64,000 bases of DNA from Isoetes taiwanensis (GCA_021234155.1 JAJEKV010000036.1:11483426-11547425); one strand, 5' to 3'; shown: positions 1 through 14,344, numbered from the stretch's first letter. Numbers and translations: made by a program. The notes: a model not told the origin generated them from the sequence alone.

Positions 1-474
1 AAGGTATCAGGCCAGGGCACTTTGTTTCTTCTGTGTATAAATTGCTTTTGCATTCTGAAATCTCTTGCCTCCATCTAATAGATGGCATCTTCAAGTCCCT
101 CAGGCACATTGGAAAAGTGTTTGGACATGGGTATGGGAAAGTGGCTTCATCCCACAGTGGCGGTTTTGTGGTGGCAAATGGTCCATATATGCCTCAGAGT
201 CAACAGATTGGTCCATAAAATTGATAATCAGATTTTAGAGCTCTGTCCCTTTATGTAAGCAAATGATTGAGAGTATTGAGCATTGTTTTTTTTTTGTGTG
301 AGCAGCTTGGGTAGGCATGGTCTTGGTTGTTAACCAAATTTGGCATGTCTCGATCTAGCCAGCAAGTTATGCTCGCTATCTATCCTGATGCATGGTACAA
401 ATGGTGGAAATGAGTTTTTCACCTTGCGTGTCCTTGGCTTTTATGGTCGATCTGGAAGAGAAGAAGACTATTTA
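1..474. other. No recognisable gene
   Basis: A 61-codon open frame at 33-218 (plus) ends in GPYMPQSQQIGP and could be a last exon, but I recognise no family and no splice acceptor stands out. The stretch ends where an LTR begins at 475. Confidence 0.2.
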
Positions 475-1924
475 TGTCACGCTCCCATAATCTATACGAT
501 GCTCCCATCGTACAAATATGGGGAATTCCCCTTTCGTGGCAACTACAACACCATGGAAAGGCCCTCCGTCTGACTTGGACCACTTGGGATGGCCAAGTGT
601 CCGGGTCAGGAATATGGAGGTGTCATTCGTCCCACGTCCTCTATGGGAATCTTATACAGCAGAAGTGTACATACATGTTAGCACACAACAATCATGCTCA
701 AATAATATACCACCACAAAGGGTGGTCCATCCATCATCATCATCTACGTGGTAGTACAGGTACAAGATAACATAAGTAATATACTATAAAATAAGGCTCG
801 ACCCTGGACTCAGACTCCATGGGATCGACTGACGGTTAGGGCCTCCGCTTTGCAAATAGGCTGAAACATGCTATGGCGTGATTGTAGCCTTCCGGGGATG
901 CAATCTCATGGAATCACCCTCTGAAACTACTCCAAGTTACATCTCCACGGTTCGATGAGGCAAGTCAGGGAGGCGTCCCCTCCCCGAGCATGACAGATCC
1001 CTGGGTGTGCTAGAGAACACATGCCACATCAGTGACCCCCGCATCCGTACCGACTTAATCCCCTCAAATCTAAAGTCGGGCTCAGCTGCCTGTTCGAGTC
1101 CCAAGACGTCTATATTGGCACTCATCTGGGACCTAGGGAGTGTCAGACCCATATCTGGCCCATACTCAGTGATAGACTATAAGCCTAGCACACTGTAGGA
1201 TTCCTGTAGCCACGCTAGGCAAGATCCCACCCCCCGTTTCACTATCATACCCATTGTCTGGTGCTGAATCACATCATAGCATCCATAGTCAGGTGGGCTC
1301 TTGTGCATAGGCTGCATTTACTAGGTCTTAAGGGTTCTAGCTAGAGACATTTCTACTCCTAGGAAGCTTTCAGATATCTACCCTCCCTTAACCCCAGACA
1401 CACAGGAGAAACAGAAAGAGAGAACACAATCATAATCAAAGTATCCATCATCATCTTACTAACACATAAAAGAGAAATTAACCATTCCATCTAATCATAG
1501 AAGGGTTAGCTGAAGCATAGACTATCTAGAAACTAACTGGTCTTTTGGCTAGAGCCATTGTCACGAGAGGCTTCCATTCTTCAAGTCTGGTTACAACAGC
1601 TGGTAGCTCCTCCTTCCTCCAACTTTCCCCAAATTAAATTGGGGCAGAATTGGGGTAGGGTCGCATTTGCCCTCCAAACTTAGCAAGTTCCTCCTGGCCA
1701 ATCGATTTGGGCCAGGTGGCACTGCCTAATTGGCTGGCTTTTACCAATTAATAACCTAAGTAGCCTAATTAGGTTATTTATTCACTAATATTTTAGCATA
1801 GCTAATAAAAATCCTTTTAGGTTAACCCAAGTCATCCCCTATTGACCCCCTAAGGGTCTACTTATACACTGGTGACATGTCATAATATGTATATGTATAT
1901 TGTATAAATACATGGAACGTCACA
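475..1924 (-). mobile_element. Ty3/gypsy LTR (family 1), minus orientation
   Basis: Starts TGTCACGCTCCC and ends GGAACGTCACA, matching the terminal pattern of the intact LTRs at 46535-48121 and 60989-62582. Internal landmarks shared with those LTRs include the ACGATGCTCCCATCGT region and the wording around GTGTCATTCGTCCCACG. It is followed on the right by a pyrimidine-rich run (about 1925-1950), which on the minus strand is a polypurine tract. This is therefore the 3' LTR of a minus-strand element. The expected minus-strand interior is not present to its right, so the element is rearranged or was interrupted. Confidence 0.75.
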
Positions 1925-1950
1925 ATCTCCCCTCCCCCCTCCCCCAGCAT

Positions 1951-3129
1951 TGGGGTCCTCAGCATTGGGGTTAGTTTACTAAAAAGACAATTAAGTTATA
2001 AAAGATAACTTTATTTGTTGAAGTAATACAAGATTACATAAAGTTATTGTAGGAGCAAAGCCCCTTGACAATAGACACTAAATACCATATCACCAAAATT
2101 TTGATAGACGTGCACATACAAAATACAGTTAAATAACAAGAGATGGCCCCAGACTGAGGCCCAGAATCTTCTGCAGGACGTGAGTACGTGCTACTTGCCT
2201 GCAGAATTACAGTACATCAATACCTAAAATAGTGTGGTTGAAGGGACCACCCCCTTAAGAAAAAGAAATATGAATGAAGGAAACCCTATCATGCCTAAGG
2301 CTTACATTTTCGTCTCAATGTAAGGAATACAATTATTGTCATAGATGAATGCGTCCTATCATGAATGCCTATATGCCCAATTCCCCATCTAGGATGCATA
2401 TAACCCGACCCCTTAAATGATCCCTATCGGGTGTGCACAATATTCTAAGGGTTTCCAAGAAAGAATAACGGCTTAAGCAAGGGGCATGTCATCTAAATAA
2501 CCATTGAAGCCAAAATTAGCAAATATTTATCTTCTGCAAAGGGGGCGGCATCAAACTATTTTTTCTTAGCTATTCTCTGCACAAAGAAGGGGTTGGGTTG
2601 AGATTTCATCGCAGATGACTTTTGGGTGCTAAGAAAAAGGCAAACTCAGCTACAAATAGGATGGTCGGCCAGTTTATAGATACAGAAGAACACTGCTGCA
2701 GAATCCCGGCACCAACAGCCCAGTTCTTCATCGCTGATTCAACTTCATTTCTTTTACAAGATCCGACCAGTTCCAGACATTAGATTGATACTCCTTTTCT
2801 TGGACACTGAGACTGGCCCGGATCCCCATTTTGCTCTTATTTCTTAAGCCTATTCAAGCTTGATTTTGTTGTAAATTGATTGGTCTCAAGCTGAAGGAAG
2901 ATAGGCTGTAGTCAATCCTTCTTTCCTAAGTCCTTTGGAAATTGCCTTAAACTATGGATCCGGTTGGATGGATATCTGTTGCTCCATATCTTGTTTCTGA
3001 ATCAATGTACTCGTGCTCTTGAGAAGAGGTGATATAAAGACTCAAGAGTTACTTCTTTGTTCCGTTCCTTGTCTATACTATTATAGTTTGAAAGTTTTAT
3101 GCTAGTTAAATTCCTTGAATTGTATCAAG
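1951..3129 (+). other. Probable LTR/leader of a second retroelement
   Basis: No coding potential is seen. It lies directly upstream of a degenerate primer-binding site and a plus-strand gag, so most of it is probably that element's 5' LTR. The left LTR boundary cannot be placed without a second copy. Confidence 0.35.
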
Positions 3130-3142
3130 TGGTGTCAAAGCC
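3130..3142 (+). promoter_or_regulatory. Degenerate primer-binding site (iMet tRNA)
   Basis: TGGTGTCAAAGCC differs from the plant retroelement consensus TGGTATCAGAGCC at two positions. It lies 22 nt before the ATG (3165) that precedes the gag frame. Confidence 0.5.
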
Positions 3143-3164
3143 AATCCGTCCAAATACCTGATCA

Positions 3165-4275
3165 ATGGCCCAGAACTGCTTCAATGTCTCTGAAAGACAA
3201 TACCAGCAACTTAGCCTTGTCCAACGCAAGCTATATTGCATCTCAGTTAGCATTGCCTATGCCATGTAACCAGCAAGAGTATGATAGGCAAGTAGAATTG
3301 TTGTCTATCTTGTACCGCTTCCTTCCAGATATTTATCTGCAACCTCCACTGTCTGACGATCCTCCACTAGTAACCCCTCCACTGCCACCAAAATTGAGAA
3401 AATGGTTAGAGAAGGCAGACATGCCGTCTTTCAAAGGAGGAAAGACAAAGCCAGTTAAGGTCATTAGTTTCATAAGCCAGTGGGAAAAATTCTTTGAACA
3501 TGTGCAGGCAACGGATGTGGAAAGATTGCAAGCCATGGATACTTATTTAAAAGATCAAGCCCAAACATGGTGGCAAGGCAGACGAGAATGTGATCCAAAG
3601 ATTAACAATTGGGAAGTTTCAAAACGGCATTTGAAGCACATCATTTACCATCTAATTACCAGAGTGAGCTCTGTAGAGAATGGGACCGTTTGAAACAAGA
3701 GGAAGCAGAGAGTATTCAGTCCTACACTTCCGAATTCACTCACTTGGCGGCACTGATAAGAAATTTGGATGGGAATGAGCTTTTAAGAAAATATGTTAGC
3801 AGATGTAGAGATGATATCTATGCGGAGATGGAAATACTGCACCCTAAACATCTGGACATGGCTATAAAATTAGCATCTGCAGTAGAGAGGAAAATAGATC
3901 TAAAATCTAGAAATTTTGATTTTTGGGATGAGGAAACCTCAGATCAGGAGGATAAAAAGAAAAGCAAAGAAAAAGCCGAAAATAAGAAATATTCTTGACA
4001 TTTCAAGAAGAAGAGATATAATGGCGAGAGTAATGGTTCCGAAAAGAAGCGAGAAGAAGGAAATCAAAATCAGCAGCGGAATGAATCTAAGGAACCAAAG
4101 GGAGATTGCCATAGATATGGAGGAAAGCATTACATAAGGAACTGTCCGTTTGAAGAAGGGGGGATCACAAAAGCTGAGCCACCTAAACCCCAAAAGGTTA
4201 CTCAAATGCATGCGATTGAAGTCCCCAAACCCCTGGAAGATATAGCCGAGACTTCTACGGCTGTTGATGAGTAGA
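3165..4275 (+). pseudogene. gag: Ty3/gypsy gag, broken
   Basis: Retrotransposon capsid/nucleocapsid polyprotein. The capsid part contains ISQWEKFFEHV, AQTWWQGR and, after a frameshift near 3610, SFKTAFEAHHLPSNYQ and IQSYTSEFTHLAALI, the usual order of the Retrotrans_gag fold. An in-frame TGA at 3996-3998 interrupts a Lys/Glu-rich linker. The same frame then continues to a degenerate zinc knuckle, CHRYGGKHYIRNC, in which the second Cys is Tyr and the spacing is one residue short. The frame stops at TAG 4273-4275. No protease or polymerase follows, because an LTR fragment in the other insertion begins at about 4441. This is a dead fragment. Family assignment is firm, the exact clade is not. Confidence 0.8.
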
Positions 4276-4440
4276 AGAAGAGTGTAAGTTTTCAGGATGC
4301 CAAAGAAATGAAGTAGCTCCAAATTGGAACCATGGGGTAAACTAATTAGGAATTATTTCTTTACGGTCATGTGGAATAAAAATTAGACTATTATCTTTAA
4401 TAGTGCAAAGCGTACCTTTGGTAGATTGGTAATTATGAAT

Positions 4441-4909
4441 CTGCAAAGTGTGCACAGGAGGGGCGGATGGAGTGGACTACCCGAGCCATTGTCCTATGCC
4501 AGCCAACGCCATTGTTATGACTCTGTCTGTTGTTATCCGGAGGCCTTGGCCGTCAGTTGATTCCCATGAGTCTGAGTCGGGGTAGAACCCTTGTTTATGG
4601 TGCATTTTCTTTATTATGATTGATGTTCTGGATGTCATGGGACTGATGATGATGGGCCATCCTTCGTGGTGTCATATTATTTATTTGTGTTGTTGCCAGG
4701 TGCTAACCTTGTATGTACGATTCCGCTATTAGGATTCCCATTGAAGGCGTGGGACGAATGACACCTCCGTGTCCTTCACCCAGACACTTGTCATCACAAG
4801 TGGTCCGAGTCAGACGGACGGACGTTCTATGGTGGTATTGTTTCCATAGAAGAGAGGATTTCCTGTATGTATACGATGGGAGCATCGTATAGGTCGGGGG
4901 AGCGTCACA
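4441..4909 (+). mobile_element. Truncated gypsy 5' LTR (family 1), plus orientation
   Basis: This is the reverse complement of the first part of the LTR at 475-1924 and ends AGCGTCACA. It starts abruptly inside the LTR and is followed by a perfect primer-binding site, so it is a 5' LTR of a plus-strand element lacking its upstream part. Two LTRs of one family thus face in opposite directions 2.5 kb apart. Confidence 0.75.
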
Positions 4910-4910
4910 A

Positions 4911-4922
4911 TGGTATCAGAGC
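4911..4922 (+). promoter_or_regulatory. Primer-binding site (iMet tRNA)
   Basis: TGGTATCAGAGC is the exact plant iMet primer site, one base after the LTR end CGTCACA. Confidence 0.85.
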
Positions 4923-5866
4923 ATGATTTTGGTGGACCAGATCATTGCACTGGCCATGTTCTAACTCGATAGGATGTTAAGTAGTTGGGGACTCTAATAT
5001 AGAGAGGATTCTGATGGAGTATTAAATTTGTGCTAGTAGTGTGTTTGGGAAAAAATTTGGGGGTATAAATGTAAAACCGTGTGGAGTTTGGCAGGACATG
5101 GTTCCTCAATTCCAGAGGCCATAACTTTCTCTAGGAAGCTCGGATTCAAAAAATTTTTGTCCATCGCGTCGGGAACCCCAAATAGCTTAGAACACCTTTT
5201 GGCCAACTCAAAAAGGTAAATATGAGAGAGAAAATCCAAAACCGGAGCACTCTGCAAAAAACGGTTTTCTTTTCGAATTATAAACACAAAAATTTCAGTG
5301 TCCACTGGTTTTGACCAAGTTTGATTTATTTATTTTTTTAATAAAAAATAAAAAAATTTAGGGCGTAAGAAACTCGCGGACGTTTTTTTTTTGGGGCTTT
5401 TGTCTTTTTCCTTTCATGCTAGCCACGCCACCGCAACCTCCACCTGCCATAGCCACCGGAGTAACTAGCACTGCCATAGCTGTGTATTCTTCTTCGCAAC
5501 CGCCATAGCCACCCTTGCCTCATAGTTGACGACTTCTACCTGCCTAGAGTGCTCCACTTTACCAAGATATGGCGCACACTAAGGGGACGAAGAGTTATTC
5601 CAGCTGCAACGTCTTCCAACTCTTCGCCGAGCTTGGGTGCCACATCGGCGATACAGTCGAAGGACCAAGGAAGGTTGAGCTCCTCCTCGAGCAGCTAGTA
5701 TTGAGGTTCCTGGAAGGCGACTGCATACCATACCCTATCTTCCATCTTACAGAAAGATTCTTGCTCAAACTAAACGTCGAAGGGGAGACCTACACCCTGG
5801 TGGAGCAGGAAGATTAAGTACTGACCCTGGTTCGGTTTACCCCTCGGGCATGGCCTACAACTACTA
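4923..5866 (+). other. Retroelement leader with a small ORF
   Basis: This is the untranslated leader of the truncated plus-strand gypsy element. An 82-codon frame at 5569-5817 (starts MAHTKGTKS) is open but matches nothing I know. The leader is cut off by a dispersed repeat at about 5867. Confidence 0.4.
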
Positions 5867-6119
5867 AAATGTTAGATACGACCATCGAAAGGGGTTGGCT
5901 CATGTGGTCAATCTAGGAGTGTTGTAAATTCCACATTTTCATTACATTTTATTTATCTGCTCGTGGTGTTATTATTGTACCATAGGCTAAAATACTGATG
6001 GCTTATAGGTATTCCTCCCTTAAGTCAGACGTGAGAAATTGTGCATTTGGATTCAGTATCTTCAAACTAATTCTCATACTGGAGTAAATACACAATGCTT
6101 CGCTCGTATCCCAGTGGCA
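5867..6119 (+). repeat. Dispersed repeat family R1, copy 1
   Basis: About 250 bp starting ACTAAAATGTTAGA and ending CACAATGCTTCGCTCGTAT. It recurs at 11271-11491, and a short degenerate piece occurs near 16035-16110. It has no coding potential. Confidence 0.8.
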
Positions 6120-6358
6120 CTAGATAATATATGCACATTCTATCATTTTTCTTTGATTAATAAACTTTTTTCATCCTTCAAAACAAGAACGGGGAAGGGG
6201 GGAGGAGGGAGGGAGGGAGGGAGGGAGAGAGAGAGAGAAAGAGATGCGTTGGCCACATGCGAGCCGAGAGATAAAATGAGAGATAACGAGAGATGGGAGA
6301 TGACGAGAGATAGGGGAGAGACAAATTTTTGACTCTCCCCCTCAGAGGCAAATTGCCC
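6120..6358. repeat. Purine-rich low-complexity stretch
   Basis: GGGA and GAGA runs (about 6190-6330) dominate. The open frames over it are low-complexity artefacts. Confidence 0.7.
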
Positions 6359-6886
6359 CTAACTATAGTTAGGGGCATTCCCATATATTTTTTGTAGTTT
6401 AGCACGACTGCCCGTTAAATATTTTTGGGCGCCCAAAAACTCTGCCAATTTTGAAACCCCCTGTTCTTTACGTGAACTCCTAATACGAGGAGCGCTTGAT
6501 CCGTCCCGCCTCTCTTCAATCCATCTTCCTTCTTCTAGCCCGAAGCTTCTACAGGCCACTGGCAAGTGCCTCTTCACTAGGCTAGTCTCCCAATCCTGAA
6601 AAGAAAGAATAGAAGCCACAATAGGGACGGCACCTGCTTCTGCAATATTTCTGCTATTTTGAGTGCTCTCATCTTCTTAAGTCAACACAGGGCAGGTGCT
6701 ATGACCGCTGGAGATCCATTTTTCGATACTAGATCGCTCATAAGTGGCTCCGGTGCAGAGGCTAACAGGGTCTTTCATGAGATCAAGGGAAATAGGGCAT
6801 TTGAAATAGGGAAATAGGGAATTAGCCCGAGGCTTGCTGGCCGCTGCAGCTTCTACAGGCATCATAGCTTCTGCTGGGAAGAACAT
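6359..6886 (-). pseudogene. U-box/ARM E3 ligase pseudogene
   Basis: Read leftward from ATG 6886, the first 69 codons give a U-box: [34 protein letters not shown] and HSTCPVL, which is the E2-binding fold of plant PUB ubiquitin ligases. A TAA follows at once. In the same frame after the stop comes NSRNIAEAGAVPIVASILS, which matches the start of an armadillo repeat in PUB-ARM proteins. The second half of the U-box and the linker between U-box and ARM are missing, so an internal deletion has fused the two parts. The frame then loses resemblance. The family would mark target proteins for proteasomal degradation, but this copy cannot encode a working enzyme. Confidence 0.7.
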
Positions 6887-8716
<1,830 letters not shown>

Positions 8717-9356
8717 TATGTCCATGTCTAATTAATATCTTCATAAAATATGTATGGGTAACATATATCTATCACATCAACCGTAAAAAATTTAGCTACA
8801 TTTATTTTCTAGGACCTTGACAGCCTTCAATACTTCGGCATTTGGAACATTTCAAGGCTTAAACAACTAAGAGATCTTTTTCATATCAGTTTAATCCCTT
8901 AATAACATACTTAGATTAAACAATTTGACTATATGCTTTGACATGTTGGAATGTTTTAAGCATTCCTTAATAACATAGTTAGGTTAAACAATCTAGCTAT
9001 ATTTCGTTCTCCAACATCAGTAATTAAAGTATTGGCTATTTAATTAAACAATTTGTATTATAATCTTCTAGAGCCAGTATTATCTATCTATCCATCTAGT
9101 ATAATCTTCAAGGCATGTTCTTTTATGAGGATGTATAAGCATAATGCTCTTCATTACTCCTTATATATCTGGCGAATCACCACTTAAGTTTATACAAAGC
9201 ATGTGCACCATGATGAATAATTTGTCAATGTTTGTTTTCTAATACTTTGATGGTTTTGATCCACTTCAATTCTTTGCAAACTGTGAGAAGGATTGAGATA
9301 CTGCAATGTCGAGATGAAGTGGAGTCATAGAGGGGGAGCTCAATCAAACTCAGTTA
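8717..9356 (+). repeat. Dispersed repeat family R2, copy 1
   Basis: About 640 bp starting GTCCATGTCTAATTAATAT. It shares long stretches with 14345-15205, including GGTAACATATATCTATCACA and the closing AGATGAAGTGGAGTCATAGA. It is non-coding. Confidence 0.85.
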
Positions 9357-9475
9357 AAGAAGATAAACACAGGTCAGATCATGCCAAAAATGCATGGAAA
9401 GGGCCAAGTTTTGTTCTGAGCAATTGGATTTGGGAAGACAAGGGCAAATCTAGGTAAATCAAGACATCTGGATGG

Positions 9476-9580
9476 GTGCATTATACAGTTCCCTCCCCAT
9501 GTGGCATTACCGTAGCCCTCCATTTCAAGCATGGAGGGCCAGATATCAGCCGTGTAGGGGTGGGGGGCTGTATAATGCAC
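9476..9580. mobile_element. Small foldback (MITE-like) element
   Basis: Terminal inverted repeats of 13 perfect bases, GTGCATTATACAG at 9476-9488 and its complement at 9568-9580, continue imperfectly inward. A second hairpin, CCCTCCAT/ATGGAGGG, lies inside. No target duplication is obvious. Confidence 0.55.
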
Positions 9581-11270
9581 TCTACCCAAGACTTCTAAGT
9601 ACAGCCCAAAAGCTGATCCTGAACAGAGGTCGATCAAAATCATCCTGCAAACTATTAGAAATGGGTTGTAGTAGCAAGAATTGGGCCCAAATGGTCTAAT
9701 TTGAATCAATTCAAGCCGATTCGAGTATTTTGAAAGAGATGGAAAATTTATTGCATTGGACTGTTAGCTTTTGGTAAATCGTTTTTGCTTCTTGTTGTTT
9801 ATATTTGGAGTTGTTGTTTGTTGCTTTTGTATTCAAATTTTGGGATACCATTGAGATAATGCTATTGGGTTCTTAGACGAAGTGAAGTATCTGATCTAAA
9901 TTGTTTGGATACCTATTGGGCCCTTAGACAAAGTGAAGCATCTGATCTAAAGCAGGCGCCATCAGAGGCATAGTTATATCCACATTGTATGAGTATAAAC
10001 TTGAGTTGTATAATTCTAAAAAATTTAGGAATTTGGCTCTTGAATGGGCCTGGTCTAGGGAGCATTGGACATGGATTGTAGACAGTGCTTCCAAAAAAGA
10101 CAATCTGTAAGAAGACACTGCTACAAAAACAGCTACAAGCCAGGACAAAGGACCTAAAAGAATCAAGATCCCGGCTCTTGTACGCAGTTGCCATCACGAA
10201 ACTATATACTTCTTTTAAGCTGGAAATGTGTGATTTCATAACTCCACGTTACCTATGCATATTAATCCATTTGCTACGTAAAGTGGTATTTTAATATCAA
10301 ATCTGAAACCATAATTAAGTAATTGTTGTAACAGTTGGAACTTTTGGAGGTATGCGTGATATGAGATTGAGCTTAGCTTGGTCAACGAAGTCATCACGAG
10401 CACATAGAATTTTGGACATGGATGGCGTGGAGCATTCTTAGTCTATTGAAATGTCTAAGCTATAGATTGAGTAATGAATGTTGTTTGATGGAAGGCGAGG
10501 ATCGTAGGATGCTGATTTCGGGCCCGAAATCGTCATCTAACGAATATCAGCAAAAACAAAGTTTAATTTTTTTAAATGACAAATGTTCCTTTCAATGGTT
10601 TAATGTCTTGTGTATGTATGAGATGTGTATGAACTATATACGAGATGTATCTATTAGACATTTACCCTGAAGAAGCATAGAGCATTTGCATTCATTCACA
10701 TAGGAGCACACAACCTCAGAATTGAGAGAGGCAAGTAACACCAAGGAGAGCGAGAAAACGAGGCTTGCCAACATTGCCAATTGGGAGTTATTGAAGTTGA
10801 GTGTCACACTCTTTAGAACTGTCCATGATTTCCACCTATCTTGGTACGATATGCCGGGTTGGTTACGTCTAACTAACCCATGATGAACACGCCTTCCGTG
10901 GGGACATGGGCATCTTATATTCAGGAGGTATTAGATATGTGGCCTAATTTTGCCCTCATTACTACACTGACATGTACAAATATACAATTCATCAGCAAGC
11001 GCTAACATTTTTCCCTTGAAAACATGGTTTCTAGTCCTGGAGAGTAATATGCCGACCATTCTTTGTTTGTTTGTTTTGGTTCCATAGGCCATTTGGTAGC
11101 TGGATGATAAAAGCCAATTCAACTCAACTCAACTCTAAAATTGAGGCAGGTTACTATTATAATCAGTAAGCTCTTGGTACATAGACTAAAGATTGCAAAT
11201 CTTGAAGGCATCCTTGTCAATTTAGTTGGATGCCATATACTTGAAGTTTTGGCTACAATAATACAGATAC
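9581..11270. other. No recognisable gene
   Basis: AT-rich sequence. Open frames are short and unlike any domain I know. Confidence 0.4.
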
Positions 11271-11491
11271 TAAAATGTTAGACACGACCATCGAAAGGGT
11301 TTAATTCATGTGGTCAATCCAGGAGTGTTATAGATTCTACATTTTCATAGCATTTATTCATCTGCTCGTGGTGTTATTAATGGCTTATAGATGTTCCTCC
11401 CTTGAGTCAAACGTGAGAAATTGTGTATTTGGATTCAGTATCTTCAAACTAATTCTCATACTACAGTAAATACACAGTGCTTCGCTCGTAT
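11271..11491 (+). repeat. Dispersed repeat family R1, copy 2
   Basis: Matches 5867-6119 over almost its whole length and lacks a short internal segment present there. It lies just left of the Mutator-like element. Confidence 0.8.
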
Positions 11492-11531
11492 CAAAAAGAG
11501 GGAGGGGGGAGGGGTGTGGGTAAATAAGATA

Positions 11532-14237
11532 GAGTCAAGATAATTATACCCCGGATTGGTATATCCCAGAGCAAAAAAAGTTGCCCTCTGGGATCCCTCG
11601 CCTGTCCCCTACGGAGCCCGTTTTCTTCATCCCGTTCTGCCATACTGATACCGGGATATCATTTGGGATATCGTCCGTTAGGATCCCCAGATGCAAATCC
11701 CGACATCCGAGGTTCCCAACTTAGTGATACCGGAGCATGAGATTACATGGTGGTATCCCCAACCCGGGATCCACAATTGAATCCATCTCCATCAAATTAA
11801 GTCTTATGGATGCAATGAAGCATAAGAAGATTGGTAACATTGTTGTCAAATAGAGAAAATTTGCTCGCTCAGATAGATTGGCTGTTTCTGTTGATTCTAG
11901 CATCATCTGCAGAAATGCCGATTCTTTTATTCCACTTCCAAAACAGGAGATTTGCACTAATCAGATAATGCATAAAATTGGGGAAGAAAAGGAAAAACAG
12001 AGGCCTGATCAAAATGTGGACGATCGAAACAGAGGCCTGATTTTTATAAGATTTTCCAGTCCCTTTTGAAGCGTTCACAAGGATCTTTTGATGGAAAACA
12101 GGTATGCGTCTTGCATGTAAAGTAGTGCTTTGGATGCTTGATAATGAAGATCCTGCCCTAGAGCATGCAGAATCAATTGAAGAACTTGTAGAATTTTATG
12201 CATACTGATGGAAAAACAATCTGAAATATTGTGAGCTAATACGAGGTCTGGTTTTTTGAATTATAGAGGATCTTAAATTTTTGAAAGCTGAACATCTGCA
12301 TGGGTCTTTACAGAAAAAAAGAGCCATACCCTGTTTCTAATCTCTGTAAACTCAAGCATGTAGCCAAAAAATAAACACAAATTTGTTTACCTTCTGGATC
12401 AAGTTCCGGATCCAGAACAACATAAACCACTTATTTTCTTGGCCGGATCAGGGGAGAGGGGTAGCAAGGGAAGCTGTTCCTCAGCGGCTATGGCAGAGTT
12501 TTTGATGAAGAGCTGGAATGAATCATAAGCCTTGATGCTTTACAACAGTTTTTGGCTTCAGAAAGCATTACCTTTTCTGCTCCGACTATGGCTGATGGAT
12601 AACTAAGGTGGCTATGGAGTTCTTTCCAGGGAAAAAATTAAGGAACTTTTATATTCAAAGTGGTGAAATAGACTTGGCTAAAGTATGCCAAAAGTTGAGG
12701 TGAAAGCTTCTAATGTTTAGCTAAACTTTCTAAATTTTTCCACCTGTACTTTCTTACATTTGGCTAAACTTTTATGTAAAAAAAAACTTCTATCTTTTGA
12801 CTCTTTGCACTAATTCAAGACTTAAATATTAATTGACCATAATAAATAGAAAGGCTATAGGATAATTCGGCTAAAGTACACTAAAATTTGACGTAAAAGC
12901 TTCTAAGTTTTGGCTAAACTTTCCAAATTTTTGCAATTACACTTTCTTGCGATTAGCTATAGTCGGGCGAAACGGAAGTGGGGTGTGGAATAGACTTGGC
13001 TAAAATTTTATTTCTTTTAGCCCAAAAAGGGCCATAGTTTAGCCAATTTTTTAGGCCAAAATCTCGCCATTTAGCTATGTTTAGCCACTAATTTTTTCCA
13101 TGGTTCTTTCTCCACCAGTCCTTGGGTAATACCTAGGGATAAGATAGGAACCCTTATAGCCGGATATGCCGAATAGATGAAGAAGGCGACCTGTGGCTCT
13201 GCTGTCGCTGATTTGTGGCTCTCTGGAAGCCGTGAGTGGAGGAGATCAGCCTTGCAGATAATTCGGGGTTGGTTTTTACATCTCTTGGTGTATCGAAAAT
13301 CCCCTGTTTTGGCAGTACAAAAGGCCAATGTTTTTGCTGCAAGAAATACCTTGGACATGCTCAATTTTTTGCTCTAAATCCCCCGAGTAAATCTCTTGGA
13401 ACAAAAGCCTTAAGCAATAAAGACCCTTAACCTTCAAAGATCTGGCAGCTCTGATAGTGCTCTTCGGCTTCAAATCCGACAGATCTTTAAGCAACAGATG
13501 CTTTAAGCTTCAAAGATCTGTAAAAATCTTGCAGATAAGAGCAAGCCTCTGTAAAAATCCGCCATAATAAACTCATCTTCTACAAAGCTCATCCTGAAGG
13601 CTGATTCCTTCGCTATAGCCCACCTCCATCTGTCTTGTTAGGTAAAATGGATTCCAGCTTTCATTTTTTATGACGAATAGAAGCTAGGCAATTTTTTTTT
13701 CCTGTTTCTGCTCAAACCCAATTTTTGAAAAACGTTTCTCACCGTTTTATGGCTTGCTGGGCGATATCTCCTCATTATATGCTTCATTATATGCTCTGCC
13801 CTTCACAGAAGCTTGAAGGCAGGGGATTGATAGCCATAGCCAGATTTTTCTAATAGATTCATCTCCCTATTTTGAAGAGGCAAAATGGAGATTCAAAAAT
13901 GGTAATAGATTCATCTCCCTATTTTGAAGAGGCAAAATGGGGATTCAAAAATGGTAAAAGCATACTGACATTCAAAATTTGTGGATAAATTTGTGGATTC
14001 TCAGTTGGGGGATACCACCATGTAATTTCATGCTCCGGTATCACCAAGTTGGGGATCCCGGATATCAGGATTTGCATGTGGGGATCCTGACGGACGATAT
14101 CCCAAGTGGTATCCTGGATATCAGTATGGCAGAACGGGATGAAGAGAACGGGCTCCGTAGGGGACAGGCGAGGGATCCCGGAGGGCTGCTTTTTTTGCTC
14201 CGGGATATACCAATCCGGGGTATAAGTATCTTGACCC
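11532..14237. mobile_element. Non-autonomous Mutator-like element, long TIRs
   Basis: Two inverted copies of about 247 bp bound the element (11532-11777 and 13990-14237), beginning GAGTCAAGATA on the left and GGGTCAAGATA on the right (complement). They are flanked by an exact 9-bp direct duplication, AATAAGATA, at 11523-11531 and 14238-14246. Long TIRs plus a 9-bp duplication are diagnostic of the Mutator superfamily. No MULE transposase is seen in the 2.2-kb interior, so it must be mobilised in trans. The interior has a 52-bp tandem duplication at about 13851-13955 (AATAGATTCATCTCCCTAT) and short frames of unknown origin. Captured host sequence is possible. Confidence 0.85.
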
Positions 14238-14344
14238 AATAAGATATGGTGGCTCTTTGCATGCAAAGCAACATGGCTCATTTACTCTTTACACATTCTA
14301 TTTGGGCTGATGTGGCTCATTTACTCTTTACACATTATATTTGG

